Shown: piece by piece, positions 44,663 to 53,668 of the stretch | Position numbering within the stretch: position 1 is the first letter of the stretch | Layout of the letters: each line of letters starts with the position of its first letter | Origin: Bacillus sp. HNG | GTDB lineage: Bacteria; Bacillota; Bacilli; Bacillales; Bacillaceae_L | NCBI RefSeq assembly: GCF_003400205.1 | Contig: NZ_QUQV01000010.1 | Span: 62,001-126,000 of the forward strand | Direction of reading: 5' to 3' | Length of the DNA stretch: 64,000 nt | Notes under the pieces: model-generated | The model's database searches: none | Told to the model about the DNA's origin: nothing | What the model saw: only the letters and a program-made list of their open reading frames with translations | Made by a program: the position numbers and the translations under genes

Positions 44663-45850
44663 TTGAAACTGACAAAAGAAACCTTACTAACACTTCATGA
44701 TATTGAAATTCGGAAGGATACTAAACATTTTATTGTGGAAGATCTTAAGACACAAGAATTTTATGAGATGCCACTGGTTTGTATTGATGCATTAGATTTA
44801 ATCCGAAAAGGGTTTAACTTAGGTGAAATTGAGGAAAAGTTGATAAAGGCATATCCGAATGAAGAAATTGATTTAGTTGATTTCGGTGAACAGCTTCTCG
44901 AATTAAATCTAGTACATTCAGTAGATGATGAAGAGATTAAGCATAAAAAGGAACACAATAGTAAGTTAGGGTACGAATGGATACCCTCACAATTAGGAAG
45001 AGTATTTTTTAATAAATATACAAACTATCTGTATGGGTTATTATTTATTGTTAATATTGGGATTTTTTGTTTTCAACCTTCGTTATTTCCACATTACAAG
45101 GATCTATTCGTTTTTGATATATTGTCATTAAACATAATTGTATTAGGCACACTTTCTTTGTTCACGGTTATAATACATGAATTAGGTCACATATTAGCAG
45201 TCCGGTCGTTCGGATTACCAACACGATTAGAAATAGGCCATCGATTATATTTGATTGTTTTTGAAACGGATCTTTCGCTTGCGTGGAAACTACCTTCAAA
45301 AAAAAGAAATATACTTTATTTAGCAGGTGTCTGCTTTGATAATGCAGTCCTTTTTGTTGCACTGATGTTACAATTATTTGCACCAATACAGTCTAATTTA
45401 TTATCAGGTTTGATTGGACTCGTTGTTTTTGATGTAATCATTAGAATTGTGTACCAAGCTTGTATTTATATGAAAACTGATTTTTATTTTTTATTCGAGA
45501 ATTTGACTGGTACCTATAATCTTATGGAAAATAGTATTCATGCAATTAAAAGCTTATTTTCAAATTCCAAAGTGAAAAATAAAGAACTTTTTCATGGTGA
45601 AGAAAAAATAGTGAGATCATATAGCGTTTTTTATATTGTTGGTGTCGGTATTACTCTGGGTTTATTTTTTCTTTACTTCTTACCCCAACTGCTATATATG
45701 TTCATTCATATTTTACCTGGTTTTACTAGTCCGATTTCCGATATATATTTTTGGGATGCAGTCTTGTTTTCTATTCAAATTTTTGTAATTTTTGGGCTGT
45801 TAATTTATTCATACGGTAAGTCCCATAATAAGAAAAATGTCGAAAATTGA
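44663..45850 (+). CDS. M50-type membrane metalloprotease with N-terminal PqqD/RRE-like domain
   Basis: The 395-residue protein begins with a domain of about 70 residues (20-88) that looks like PqqD/RiPP recognition elements: FIVEDLKTQEFYEMP, then IDALDLIRKGFNLGEIEEKL and FGEQLLELNLV. The membrane part holds the zinc motif HELGH at 172-176 and a FDNAV segment near residue 230 that may supply the third ligand, as in site-2 proteases. TTG 44663 follows AGGGTG by six bases. The yyd locus of B. subtilis pairs a similar protease with a peptide, but no radical SAM gene is present here. Confidence 0.82.
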   Translation: MKLTKETLLTLHDIEIRKDTKHFIVEDLKTQEFYEMPLVCIDALDLIRKGFNLGEIEEKLIKAYPNEEIDLVDFGEQLLELNLVHSVDDEEIKHKKEHNSKLGYEWIPSQLGRVFFNKYTNYLYGLLFIVNIGIFCFQPSLFPHYKDLFVFDILSLNIIVLGTLSLFTVIIHELGHILAVRSFGLPTRLEIGHRLYLIVFETDLSLAWKLPSKKRNILYLAGVCFDNAVLFVALMLQLFAPIQSNLLSGLIGLVVFDVIIRIVYQACIYMKTDFYFLFENLTGTYNLMENSIHAIKSLFSNSKVKNKELFHGEEKIVRSYSVFYIVGVGITLGLFFLYFLPQLLYMFIHILPGFTSPISDIYFWDAVLFSIQIFVIFGLLIYSYGKSHNKKNVEN

Positions 45851-45882
45851 TAAAAAATGTTAATTATATAGGACTTTTAGTA

Positions 45883-45888
45883 TATAAT
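45883..45888 (+). promoter_or_regulatory. -10 element of the histidine kinase gene
   Basis: TATAAT lies 45 bp before the kinase start within GTATATAAT, a string also found before the HD-GYP gene (43149-43157). The -35 (TTAATT at 45860-45865) is poor, so another sigma factor or an activator is possible. Confidence 0.45.
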
Positions 45889-45932
45889 GTGAATGAAAGA
45901 ATGCTTATGATTATTTACAAAGAGGGCTATTG

Positions 45933-47159
45933 ATGGTTATTAATAATACTTCTGCTTTACTTCAGCATGAAGAAAAACGCGCGCTAAAAATATATTTAAC
46001 ATCTTTTTATATTACTTTAGTTTTATTTGATGTGGTATATTTTGTGATTTATAAAAAATTGAAGGTAACTCCAGGTTTTAGTAATAAACTAAGTCTCATA
46101 AATTATTTATTTTATTTTGGTTTATTAATACTTTCTTTCTATCTGTTTAAAATAGGAAAACAGACTTTAATAAAATATATCTATGTGCTGACCTATTTTT
46201 CTTTAGCACTTATTTACGACTGTATTGTTTTTATTGACAATCCAGCAAAATATGCAAGTGGGAATGCAGCGGAATTAATCCTTGTTTTATTTTCACCTTT
46301 ATTCATAAATAAACGCTTCTTTTGGGTGACTTCGTTAGCAGCCATTTTGCGCTATATTATCGTTGGTGGTGTTATCCATTCATCTGTAGTTTTAATACCT
46401 ATCAGTTTGGTTTTAGTATTATCAATTGTAGCTTACATCCTCCTAGCCCGTTTTAACTCATATACGAAAGCATTAACGGAAACACACGAGGAGCTACGAG
46501 ATAAGGAGAAGCTTGCGTTTGTCGGGCAGATGGCAACGACGATTGGACATGAGATTCGGAATCCCTTAGCCTCGTTAAAAGGGTTCACACAGCTTCAACG
46601 GGAAAAGCATAAAGAGGATGATCTACAGTATTCGATTATGGAACAAGAAATCGATCGAATTGATTCCATCTTGACTGATTTACTTGTGATTGGGAAGCCG
46701 AGACAAATCAATGTGGCACCTTGCAATTTGAAAGAGCATCTAAGATATGTCATTTCAATCATTGAGCAATCTGAGCAAGGAAAAAATATTGAGGTTACCT
46801 TGAAATTGGATGAGTCTTTCCCACTTGTTGAATGCGATGAGAAACAAATGAAACAGGTCTTCTTAAATCTTATTAAAAATGGGTTTGAGTCCATGCCAGA
46901 AGGCGGGGCACTTACAATTGAAGGTAGTCAAGTCGACGATAATCAAGTGTCCATTAAGATCTGCGATGATGGCTGTGGAATTCCTAGGGATGTACAAGAA
47001 AAGCTATTTCAACCATTTTATACAACGAAAGACTATGGAACAGGGCTAGGACTAATGGTGTCTAAAAAAATCATAGAAGACCATCATGGAAAAATTGCCA
47101 TCGAAAGTAAAGAAGGAAAAGGAACCAAGGTTGAAATACTATTGCCAATTACCCAATAA
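45933..47159 (+). CDS. Orphan sensor histidine kinase (sporulation-kinase-like)
   Basis: The 408-residue kinase has a membrane sensor of about 175 residues homologous to that of the HD-GYP protein (shared pattern SGN-x-AE-x-I-x-VLFSP-x-F-x3-RFF; here residues 109-130). The cytoplasmic part has the phospho-acceptor His206 (GHEIRNPLASLKGFTQL) and an HATPase domain with DDGCGIP and GTGLGL. The HisKA type is like the KinB-KinE kinases that feed the Spo0F phosphorelay. No response regulator gene is adjacent. ATG 45933 follows AGAGGG by six bases. Confidence 0.9.
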   Translation: MVINNTSALLQHEEKRALKIYLTSFYITLVLFDVVYFVIYKKLKVTPGFSNKLSLINYLFYFGLLILSFYLFKIGKQTLIKYIYVLTYFSLALIYDCIVFIDNPAKYASGNAAELILVLFSPLFINKRFFWVTSLAAILRYIIVGGVIHSSVVLIPISLVLVLSIVAYILLARFNSYTKALTETHEELRDKEKLAFVGQMATTIGHEIRNPLASLKGFTQLQREKHKEDDLQYSIMEQEIDRIDSILTDLLVIGKPRQINVAPCNLKEHLRYVISIIEQSEQGKNIEVTLKLDESFPLVECDEKQMKQVFLNLIKNGFESMPEGGALTIEGSQVDDNQVSIKICDDGCGIPRDVQEKLFQPFYTTKDYGTGLGLMVSKKIIEDHHGKIAIESKEGKGTKVEILLPITQ

Positions 47160-47188
47160 GCTAGCTCAACAGAGCTGGCTTATATTTT
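47158..47188 (+). terminator. Terminator of the kinase gene
   Basis: AAGCTAGCTC (47158-47167) pairs with GAGCTGGCTT (47172-47181), followed by a T-rich run. Confidence 0.8.
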
Positions 47189-47195
47189 TAGGAAA

Positions 47196-47223
47196 ACAAA
47201 AAACAGGATCGCATGGTCCTGTT
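47196..47223 (-). terminator. Terminator of the minus-strand small membrane gene
   Basis: AACAGGACC and GATCCTGTT (minus-strand reading) form a stem followed by a T-run on the minus strand. Confidence 0.85.
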
Positions 47224-47235
47224 CTAAAATCCTCT

Positions 47236-47460
47236 TTATTTCATTCCAGCCTCTGTTTCCTCAATGCCTTTGTTTTCAATCCAGATTTTGATATGCGTTA
47301 AAATGGAGAATGCAAAAAAGAAATTCATTGCGAGCACGCTGACCAGCAGTTGGATATCTCCAAAATAAATGCCAGTATATCCTTTTAATTTGATTACAAT
47401 AAAGCCTTCAAAGAGCAACAAAAATACACTTAAAAATGCGGCTACCCCTGCACGAATCAT
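47236..47460 (-). CDS. Small two-helix membrane protein, unknown function
   Basis: The 74-residue protein has two hydrophobic segments (about 5-25 and 37-58) and a charged tail (IENKGIEETEAGMK). AAAGGGGG precedes its start and a dedicated terminator follows. I do not recognise the family. Confidence 0.65.
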   Translation of the reverse strand: MIRAGVAAFLSVFLLLFEGFIVIKLKGYTGIYFGDIQLLVSVLAMNFFFAFSILTHIKIWIENKGIEETEAGMK

Positions 47461-47499
47461 GTCATACGCCCCCTTTATTGATTTTTTCCGATCTATATG

Positions 47500-47519
47500 T
47501 ATCCACGAATTGTGGATAA
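47500..47519. promoter_or_regulatory. Head-to-head DnaA-box-like pair
   Basis: TATCCAC and GTGGATA are perfect inverted arms around GAATT (47500-47518). The right arm completes an exact DnaA box TGTGGATAA at 47511-47519; the left is a two-mismatch copy. Confidence 0.5.
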
Positions 47520-47709
47520 TTTGTGAACTTACTTAAATTATACACTACTTTTCCATGATACGTAAGATGAAAGCGCTAAAATTAATAATAATTTATCGCT
47601 AGGACCTGAGTAATTGTCTGTTATGAATTTCAATGCTTTGTCTATTATCTACTAATTAAGTTGTATATAATGTATTTAACTTAAAGAGTAAAAGGATGAA
47701 TACAACAAA

Positions 47710-49449
47710 ATGACAGTGAATGAACCTCTTTTATCTTTTGAATTTGTTACATCTAAAGGAAATATACCTTACACCTTTAAGAAACCAATTAAAGTGATAG
47801 TAGCTACAACAATTGAAGAAGTGTTTCCCTGTTTAGAGCTTATACAACAAGCTGTTTCTGACGGATATTTCGCCGCTGGGTATCTATCCTATGAAAGTGC
47901 TCCTGCGTTTGATTCTTCCTTTACAGTTAAAAGTGGAAACACCATGCCATTGCTTTGGTTTGGAATATTTTCTGAAAGTCATCACCAAACTCTCAGTGGT
48001 AGTGAAACTTATACGCTGACTAGGTGGAAGCCTAATGTAAGTATTAGTGAATATCAAGAAACGATTGATTCTATTAAACAAGCTATTGAATCTGGCGATA
48101 CGTATCAGACAAACTATACGATTCGATTTACATCTGAGTTTGATGGTGATGATCTCACTTTTTTTGAAAAATTAAAACACTCGCAAGCCTCCAATTATTG
48201 TGCTTACATCAATACAGGGAGCCATAGTATATTGTCAGCGTCGCCAGAACTGTTCTTCCACAAAGAAGGAGAACAAATAATAACTCGACCAATGAAGGGG
48301 ACCGTAAAAAGAGGTAGGTCATTCGATGAAGATGAAGCAAATGCAAAATGGCTTTATCATTCTGAAAAAAATCGAGCAGAAAATTTAATGATTGTAGACT
48401 TGCTTCGTAATGACCTGAATACTATATCTGAACCCGGTTCGGTACGTGTTCCCAAGTTATTTGAGATTGAAAGATACCCAACCGTTCTTCAAATGACTTC
48501 AACTATTGAGGCGAAGGTGTCAAAAGATCGTACGCTCTTTGAAATTTTCAGAGGGTTATTTCCATGTGGTTCAATTACAGGTGCCCCTAAAATCAGCACG
48601 ATGAAGTTCATTGCAGAATTTGAGACATCACCGAGAGAAGTCTATTGTGGGGCAATCGGTTTTATTACTCCTGAAAATGAAGCTTTGTTTAATGTCCCTA
48701 TTAGAACGGTATGGATTGAACATTCAACAGGGAAAGCGACATATGGAGTGGGTGGAGGTATCACTTGGGATTCCACGTCTAAAGAAGAGTATAATGAAAT
48801 TCTTGCAAAAGCTAAGGTGCTTGAAGAAAATCGCCCAAAATTTCACATACTTGAAAGTTTATTGTTGGAAGAAGGCCAATATTTCTTGTTAGAAGAGCAT
48901 ATTAGTCGTCTAAAACAAACATCTCACTACTTCTGTTTTCCGTTTGATCATATAGAGATTGAAGATTTATTAAGTCAATTTGCTCATGAACACACAGAAG
49001 GTCTTTATAAAGTAAGACTTCTCTTAGCTAAAACTGGTGACATTATAGTTGAAGGTAGTCCCGCGGAACCACTAATGGCTCCTGTAAAAATGGTACTCGC
49101 GGATCAGCCTATAGATAGGAACAACCCCTTTCTATACCACAAAACAACAAATAGAACAATTTACGAGGGCTATCAATTTACAAAACAACCAGAGGCATTT
49201 GATGTGCTTCTTTGGAATGAAGCTGGAGAAATAACAGAGTTTACAAATGGGAATGTTGTGGTGGAAATAGATGGGTACTATTGGACCCCACCTGTAACTA
49301 GTGGTCTTCTAGCTGGTACCTACCGTGCTAGCCAAATAAAACAGGGAAAAATCCATGAAAAAGTCCTAACAATTAAAGACATTAAAAGAAGTAAAAAAGT
49401 ATGGTTCATAAATAGCGTAAGAAAGTGGGTAGAGGTTGAATTTATTTGA
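47710..49449 (+). CDS. pabB: Fused aminodeoxychorismate synthase component I and 4-amino-4-deoxychorismate lyase (PabB-PabC)
   Basis: The 579-residue protein fuses a chorismate-binding PabB domain (about residues 60-375; RPMKGTVKRG, SGSITGAPK-like CGSITGAPKIS, and YCGAIGF) to a C-terminal PLP aminotransferase class IV domain (about 380-579; EEHISRLKQT, FTNGNVVVEI, VTSGLLAGTYR). Together they would make p-aminobenzoate for folate from chorismate, with a glutamine amidotransferase from elsewhere. No pabA is adjacent. No frameshift separates the domains. Confidence 0.92.
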   Translation: MTVNEPLLSFEFVTSKGNIPYTFKKPIKVIVATTIEEVFPCLELIQQAVSDGYFAAGYLSYESAPAFDSSFTVKSGNTMPLLWFGIFSESHHQTLSGSETYTLTRWKPNVSISEYQETIDSIKQAIESGDTYQTNYTIRFTSEFDGDDLTFFEKLKHSQASNYCAYINTGSHSILSASPELFFHKEGEQIITRPMKGTVKRGRSFDEDEANAKWLYHSEKNRAENLMIVDLLRNDLNTISEPGSVRVPKLFEIERYPTVLQMTSTIEAKVSKDRTLFEIFRGLFPCGSITGAPKISTMKFIAEFETSPREVYCGAIGFITPENEALFNVPIRTVWIEHSTGKATYGVGGGITWDSTSKEEYNEILAKAKVLEENRPKFHILESLLLEEGQYFLLEEHISRLKQTSHYFCFPFDHIEIEDLLSQFAHEHTEGLYKVRLLLAKTGDIIVEGSPAEPLMAPVKMVLADQPIDRNNPFLYHKTTNRTIYEGYQFTKQPEAFDVLLWNEAGEITEFTNGNVVVEIDGYYWTPPVTSGLLAGTYRASQIKQGKIHEKVLTIKDIKRSKKVWFINSVRKWVEVEFI

Positions 49450-49539
49450 TGATATCCAACATTTGGAAGAGTTTTGAAATTTTATTAGATGTTATTTTGA
49501 TTATGCATATCCAATAGGGCATAGGATGGAGGTGGTTGG

Positions 49540-51840
49540 ATGACGGAGGAGAAGCACCCAGACTTTGAGGTAGAGGTAGAGCGGTTAGATTTTACGAAAA
49601 AGTATATGGATATTGTCATTCAGGCTTCAGAGTCAACCGAGGAAAGCTTTCGCGAAAACTTGAAGGGTGCCCTTGATGGTGTTGACTTCAAAGATAGTAG
49701 TTTGAGCTACTTAAACATGTTAACGAATTCAACCTTGCTAAGAAGGACGAACGAAGAGGTACGAAACCTGAAGAGAAACAGGAACAAGCCTTATTTTGCC
49801 CGGATTAATTTTAAACGGGAAGAAACGGGAAGTGAAGAAATTCTTTACTTTGGAAAAGTTTCACTTTTTGACAAGGAGACCCAGCTTCCGATTATTGTAG
49901 ACTGGCGCTCACCGGTTGCGAATATTTATTATGATGGGCGCCTTGGGGAAGTCTCGTATGAAGCCGAGGGTGAGGAATATAAGGGATATTTATCCTTAAA
50001 GCGTCAGCTCATCATTGAAGAGGGAGAGCTTGCTGAAATTCGGGATGTTGATTTAACAACGACGGATGAACTTCTTCAAAAGTCATTATCTGAAAGTGCA
50101 AGCAATCGACTAACTGACATAGTGTCCACCATTCAAGAAGAGCAAAACAACATCATCCGTGCTGATCTGAACAAGCCAATTATTGTACAGGGAGCAGCAG
50201 GAAGTGGGAAAACAACGATAGCCCTACACCGAATCTCGTATTTTATTTACACCTATGCGGAGTATTTTTCACCAGACCAACTGATGATTCTTGCACCAAA
50301 CCGACTTTTTATCGATTATATCTCAGAGGTTCTGCCAGAACTCGGTGTGGATCATATTCAACAGACAACCTATGTTGACTATGTGAAAAAGTGTCTTGGA
50401 AAGCCGATTAAGCTCACAAAGCCCGAAGGCAAACTGCTTGGTTTTATCCTTAAAGAATTTAAAAATCCTGACATGATTAAGTGGATTTCGGCATTTAAAG
50501 GTTCACTTGAATACCGGGATATGCTTGAACATTATGTGGAGGATATTTTAAGCTCCCTGCTGCCGCAGGAGGATTTCTTTGTCTCAAAGTTTCGCCTGTA
50601 CAAAGCAAGGGATATTCACCATTTAATGACCTATGAATATCGCTATCTTCCTTATTATAAACGGATTGATAAGGTGAAAAAGGTGCTTCAAAATACGGTT
50701 CGTCTCCAAAAAAAGAATATGCTTCATAAGGTTACGAAGTTTTATGATGATAAGCTTGATAACGTCTTGTTTAAAACAAAAATTGATGCGGAAAAACGTC
50801 GTCGTTATGTGACGAAAGCTCTTGATAAAAAAGCTGAACTCGTCGAAGAAATCACGAAGCAATCTCGTACAGCAGTGAACGCCTATATAAAAAAGCTACC
50901 ACACCATGATGTCTTCTATTATTTTAATAGGTTTGTTTCGGAGCTTTTTCCTACGTACGCTTCCGGGTTCCTGACCGACGAGCAAATTCAATTTTTTATG
51001 GATTATCAAAAACAGCTCCAAAAATCGAAGCAATACGAGCTTGAGGATTTAGCAGGGCTTCTATATTTGAAGGCAAAGTTGTACGGAGTGAAGAAGGAAC
51101 TTAAGGCCCGCAATGTTGTCATTGATGAGGCACAGGATTATAGCTATTTTCAGTTAGCGGCCTTAAAAACAGCTCTTGAAACGGATATGTTCACGATAAT
51201 GGGCGATTTAGCGCAAGGAATCCATTCCTATCGAGGGATTAACAATTGGCAGCCGGTTCTTGATAACATCTTTCCTCGAGCGACCTATAAAACTTTACAA
51301 AAAAGCTACCGGACCACCATTGAAATTATGAACACGGCAAATCAGTTACTAGAGTTGTTGGAACTAGATTTACCAATGGTTGAGCCGGTTGTACGACATG
51401 GTAAGAAGCCGGCTTTTCATCAAATGAGCGGTACAGAAAAAGAAACCGTGAATGCACTCACAGAGATAATAAAAAATCTTTACGATGAAAATATGAAAAC
51501 AGTGGCAATCATCGGGAAGACAAATAATGAGTGTCAGAAGGTAGCGAAAGCCCTTAAAAAATATAGTGACCTGCCAGTTCAACTTTTAAAAGAAAATGAA
51601 GAGATAAAAAGGGAAGAAGTCGTGGTTGTGAGTTCTCATCTGTCGAAGGGGTTAGAATTCGATGCAGTGATTGTCTTTTCAAATGAGGAGAAATTTTATA
51701 ACAATGAAATTGACATCAAGCTCCTTTACGTATCTATGACTCGACCGTTACACCGATTGCATTTTGTCGGGACTGACCTGACCAATTTTCTGTTAGATAA
51801 AGTGAATGAGGAATTGTATGAAAAAACGCAAACCACCTGA
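49540..51840 (+). CDS. helD: RNA polymerase recycling motor HelD
   Basis: HelD binds stalled RNA polymerase and uses ATP to release it from DNA. The 766-residue protein has the N-terminal coiled arm, the Walker A motif GAAGSGKT at residues 218-225, the VIDEAQDYSYFQL motif II and the C-terminal SHLSKGLEFDAVIV and LLYVSMTRPLHRL helicase motifs. GGAGGTGG precedes the ATG. A bidirectional terminator follows. Confidence 0.94.
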   Translation: MTEEKHPDFEVEVERLDFTKKYMDIVIQASESTEESFRENLKGALDGVDFKDSSLSYLNMLTNSTLLRRTNEEVRNLKRNRNKPYFARINFKREETGSEEILYFGKVSLFDKETQLPIIVDWRSPVANIYYDGRLGEVSYEAEGEEYKGYLSLKRQLIIEEGELAEIRDVDLTTTDELLQKSLSESASNRLTDIVSTIQEEQNNIIRADLNKPIIVQGAAGSGKTTIALHRISYFIYTYAEYFSPDQLMILAPNRLFIDYISEVLPELGVDHIQQTTYVDYVKKCLGKPIKLTKPEGKLLGFILKEFKNPDMIKWISAFKGSLEYRDMLEHYVEDILSSLLPQEDFFVSKFRLYKARDIHHLMTYEYRYLPYYKRIDKVKKVLQNTVRLQKKNMLHKVTKFYDDKLDNVLFKTKIDAEKRRRYVTKALDKKAELVEEITKQSRTAVNAYIKKLPHHDVFYYFNRFVSELFPTYASGFLTDEQIQFFMDYQKQLQKSKQYELEDLAGLLYLKAKLYGVKKELKARNVVIDEAQDYSYFQLAALKTALETDMFTIMGDLAQGIHSYRGINNWQPVLDNIFPRATYKTLQKSYRTTIEIMNTANQLLELLELDLPMVEPVVRHGKKPAFHQMSGTEKETVNALTEIIKNLYDENMKTVAIIGKTNNECQKVAKALKKYSDLPVQLLKENEEIKREEVVVVSSHLSKGLEFDAVIVFSNEEKFYNNEIDIKLLYVSMTRPLHRLHFVGTDLTNFLLDKVNEELYEKTQTT

Positions 51841-51857
51841 TTAGGTGCTTTGCGTTT
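51824..51857. terminator. Bidirectional terminator
   Basis: AAACGCAAACCACCT (51824-51838) pairs with AGGTGCTTTGCGTTT (51843-51857), closing helD and the convergent ABC-F gene. Confidence 0.88.
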
Positions 51858-51863
51858 CTTTCA

Positions 51864-53420
51864 TTAAAATACTTTAGTTGTCCAAGATTCAACATTCCAC
51901 ACATCTGTTACGACATCTTGATAAAATTCTGGCTCATGGCAGATGATGAGGATGGTTCCTTTATATTCTTTTAGCGCACGTTTTAACTCATCCTTCGCGT
52001 CGACATCAAGATGGTTTGTCGGCTCGTCAAGAAGGAGGATGTTTGTGTCTTTGTTGATTAGCTTACAAAGACGTACCTTCGCCTTTTCGCCACCACTTAA
52101 CACTTCAACCTTACTTTCAATATGCTTTGTTGTAAGACCACATTTAGCAAGTGCAGCACGAACCTCATATTGGTTAAAGGAAGGGAATTCACTCCAAATT
52201 TCTTCAATACATGTATTATAGTTTGCTTGTTTGATTTCTTGTTCGAAATAGCCAATTTCTTGATTTTCACCAAGCTCAACTGTTCCGGAAAGTGGCTTAT
52301 TCATACCGAGAATGCTTCGGAGCAGCGTCGTTTTCCCGATACCGTTTGCCCCCACCAATGCAATCTTTTGACCTCTTTCCATGCGAAGGTTAAGCGGCTT
52401 TGAAAGTGGTTCCTCATACCCGATGACTAAATCCTTCGTTTCGAAGATAAGTTTGCTTGAAGTTTTGCCTATTCTAAAATTGAATTCTGGCTTTGGTTTT
52501 TCTTTTGCCAGTTCAATAACTTCCATTTTATCAAGCTTTTTCTGACGAGACATTGCCATGTTTCTAGTGGAAACACGTGCCTTGTTACGGGCAACGAAGT
52601 CTTTTAGCTCAGAAATTTCTTGTTGCTGCTTTTTATATGCAGACTCAAGCTGTTGCTTCTTCACTTCGTACACCTTCTGGAAGTTATCATAATCCCCAAC
52701 ATAGCGAGTAAGCTCCTGATTTTCCATGTGGTAAATCAGGTTAATAACGCTATTTAAAAATGGAATATCATGTGAAATCAGGATAAACGCATTTTCATAT
52801 TCTTGGAGATAACGTTTTAACCAAACAATATGCTGTTCATCTAGATAGTTAGTCGGCTCATCCAATAATAGAATGTCTGGCTTTTCAAGCAATAGCTTCG
52901 CAAGTAGGACTTTGGTACGTTGACCACCACTTAAATCCTGAACATCACGCTCAAGACCGATATCCTCAAGGCCTAATCCACGGGCAATCTCATCGACCTT
53001 TGCATCGATGACGTAAAAGTCATTGTTTGTTAGGGTATCTTGGATTGTTCCAACATCCTCAAGCATTTTTTCGAGCTCCTCAGGAGTGGCTTCACCCATT
53101 TTTCCGTAAAGCTCATTCATTTCTGCTTCCATATCAAATAAATACTTAAAAGCACTGTTTAACACATCACGAATCGTCATTCCTTTTTGAAGGACAGTAT
53201 GCTGGTCAAGATAGCCAACACGTACATTCTTTGACCATTCAATCTTACCTGCATCAGGCTCAAGTTTCCCAGTGATGATATTCATAAACGTTGATTTACC
53301 TTCACCATTTGCCCCAATTAACCCGATATGCTCACCCTTCAAAAGACGAAACGAAACATCATTAAAAATTGCACGATCACCAAAACCATGGCTCACATTA
53401 GAAACTGTCAATATACTCAT
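51864..53420 (-). CDS. yfmM: ABC-F family ATPase (YfmM-like)
   Basis: The 518-residue soluble protein has two ABC domains without membrane segments. Walker A motifs are GANGEGKST and GANGIGKTT; signature motifs are LSGGQRTKV and LSGGEKAKV. The linker between them is charged and helical. ABC-F proteins act on ribosomes and some give antibiotic resistance. Length and sequence suit B. subtilis YfmM, but orthology is inferred from memory. A GGGAC-family repeat lies just upstream. Confidence 0.9.
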   Translation of the reverse strand: MSILTVSNVSHGFGDRAIFNDVSFRLLKGEHIGLIGANGEGKSTFMNIITGKLEPDAGKIEWSKNVRVGYLDQHTVLQKGMTIRDVLNSAFKYLFDMEAEMNELYGKMGEATPEELEKMLEDVGTIQDTLTNNDFYVIDAKVDEIARGLGLEDIGLERDVQDLSGGQRTKVLLAKLLLEKPDILLLDEPTNYLDEQHIVWLKRYLQEYENAFILISHDIPFLNSVINLIYHMENQELTRYVGDYDNFQKVYEVKKQQLESAYKKQQQEISELKDFVARNKARVSTRNMAMSRQKKLDKMEVIELAKEKPKPEFNFRIGKTSSKLIFETKDLVIGYEEPLSKPLNLRMERGQKIALVGANGIGKTTLLRSILGMNKPLSGTVELGENQEIGYFEQEIKQANYNTCIEEIWSEFPSFNQYEVRAALAKCGLTTKHIESKVEVLSGGEKAKVRLCKLINKDTNILLLDEPTNHLDVDAKDELKRALKEYKGTILIICHEPEFYQDVVTDVWNVESWTTKVF

Positions 53421-53443
53421 CTATTTAACACCTTTTTCTAGGG

Positions 53444-53516
53444 ACCAGGGGGACGGTTCCACTGGTCCCTCATTTTCAAAAAATTTAAATAAATAGGGAC
53501 CAGTAGAACCGTCCCT
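53444..53516. repeat. GGGAC-family inverted pair
   Basis: GGGACGGTTCCACTGGTCCC (from 53451) is answered by GGGACCAGTAGAACCGTCCC (53495-53514) in inverse order. It lies between the starts of two divergent genes. Confidence 0.8.
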
Positions 53517-53668
53517 GTGGTTCACATATACCGATTATAAACGAGAAATGAAGGGGTTGGAAAGGGACTTTAATTAGAAGTAAAGTAAAATTTTTCTTTT
53601 CGTCATATAATCTGCGGACTTGTCTCATATTTATATAGTACTGAAAAAAATAAATAAGGGGCTACAGG

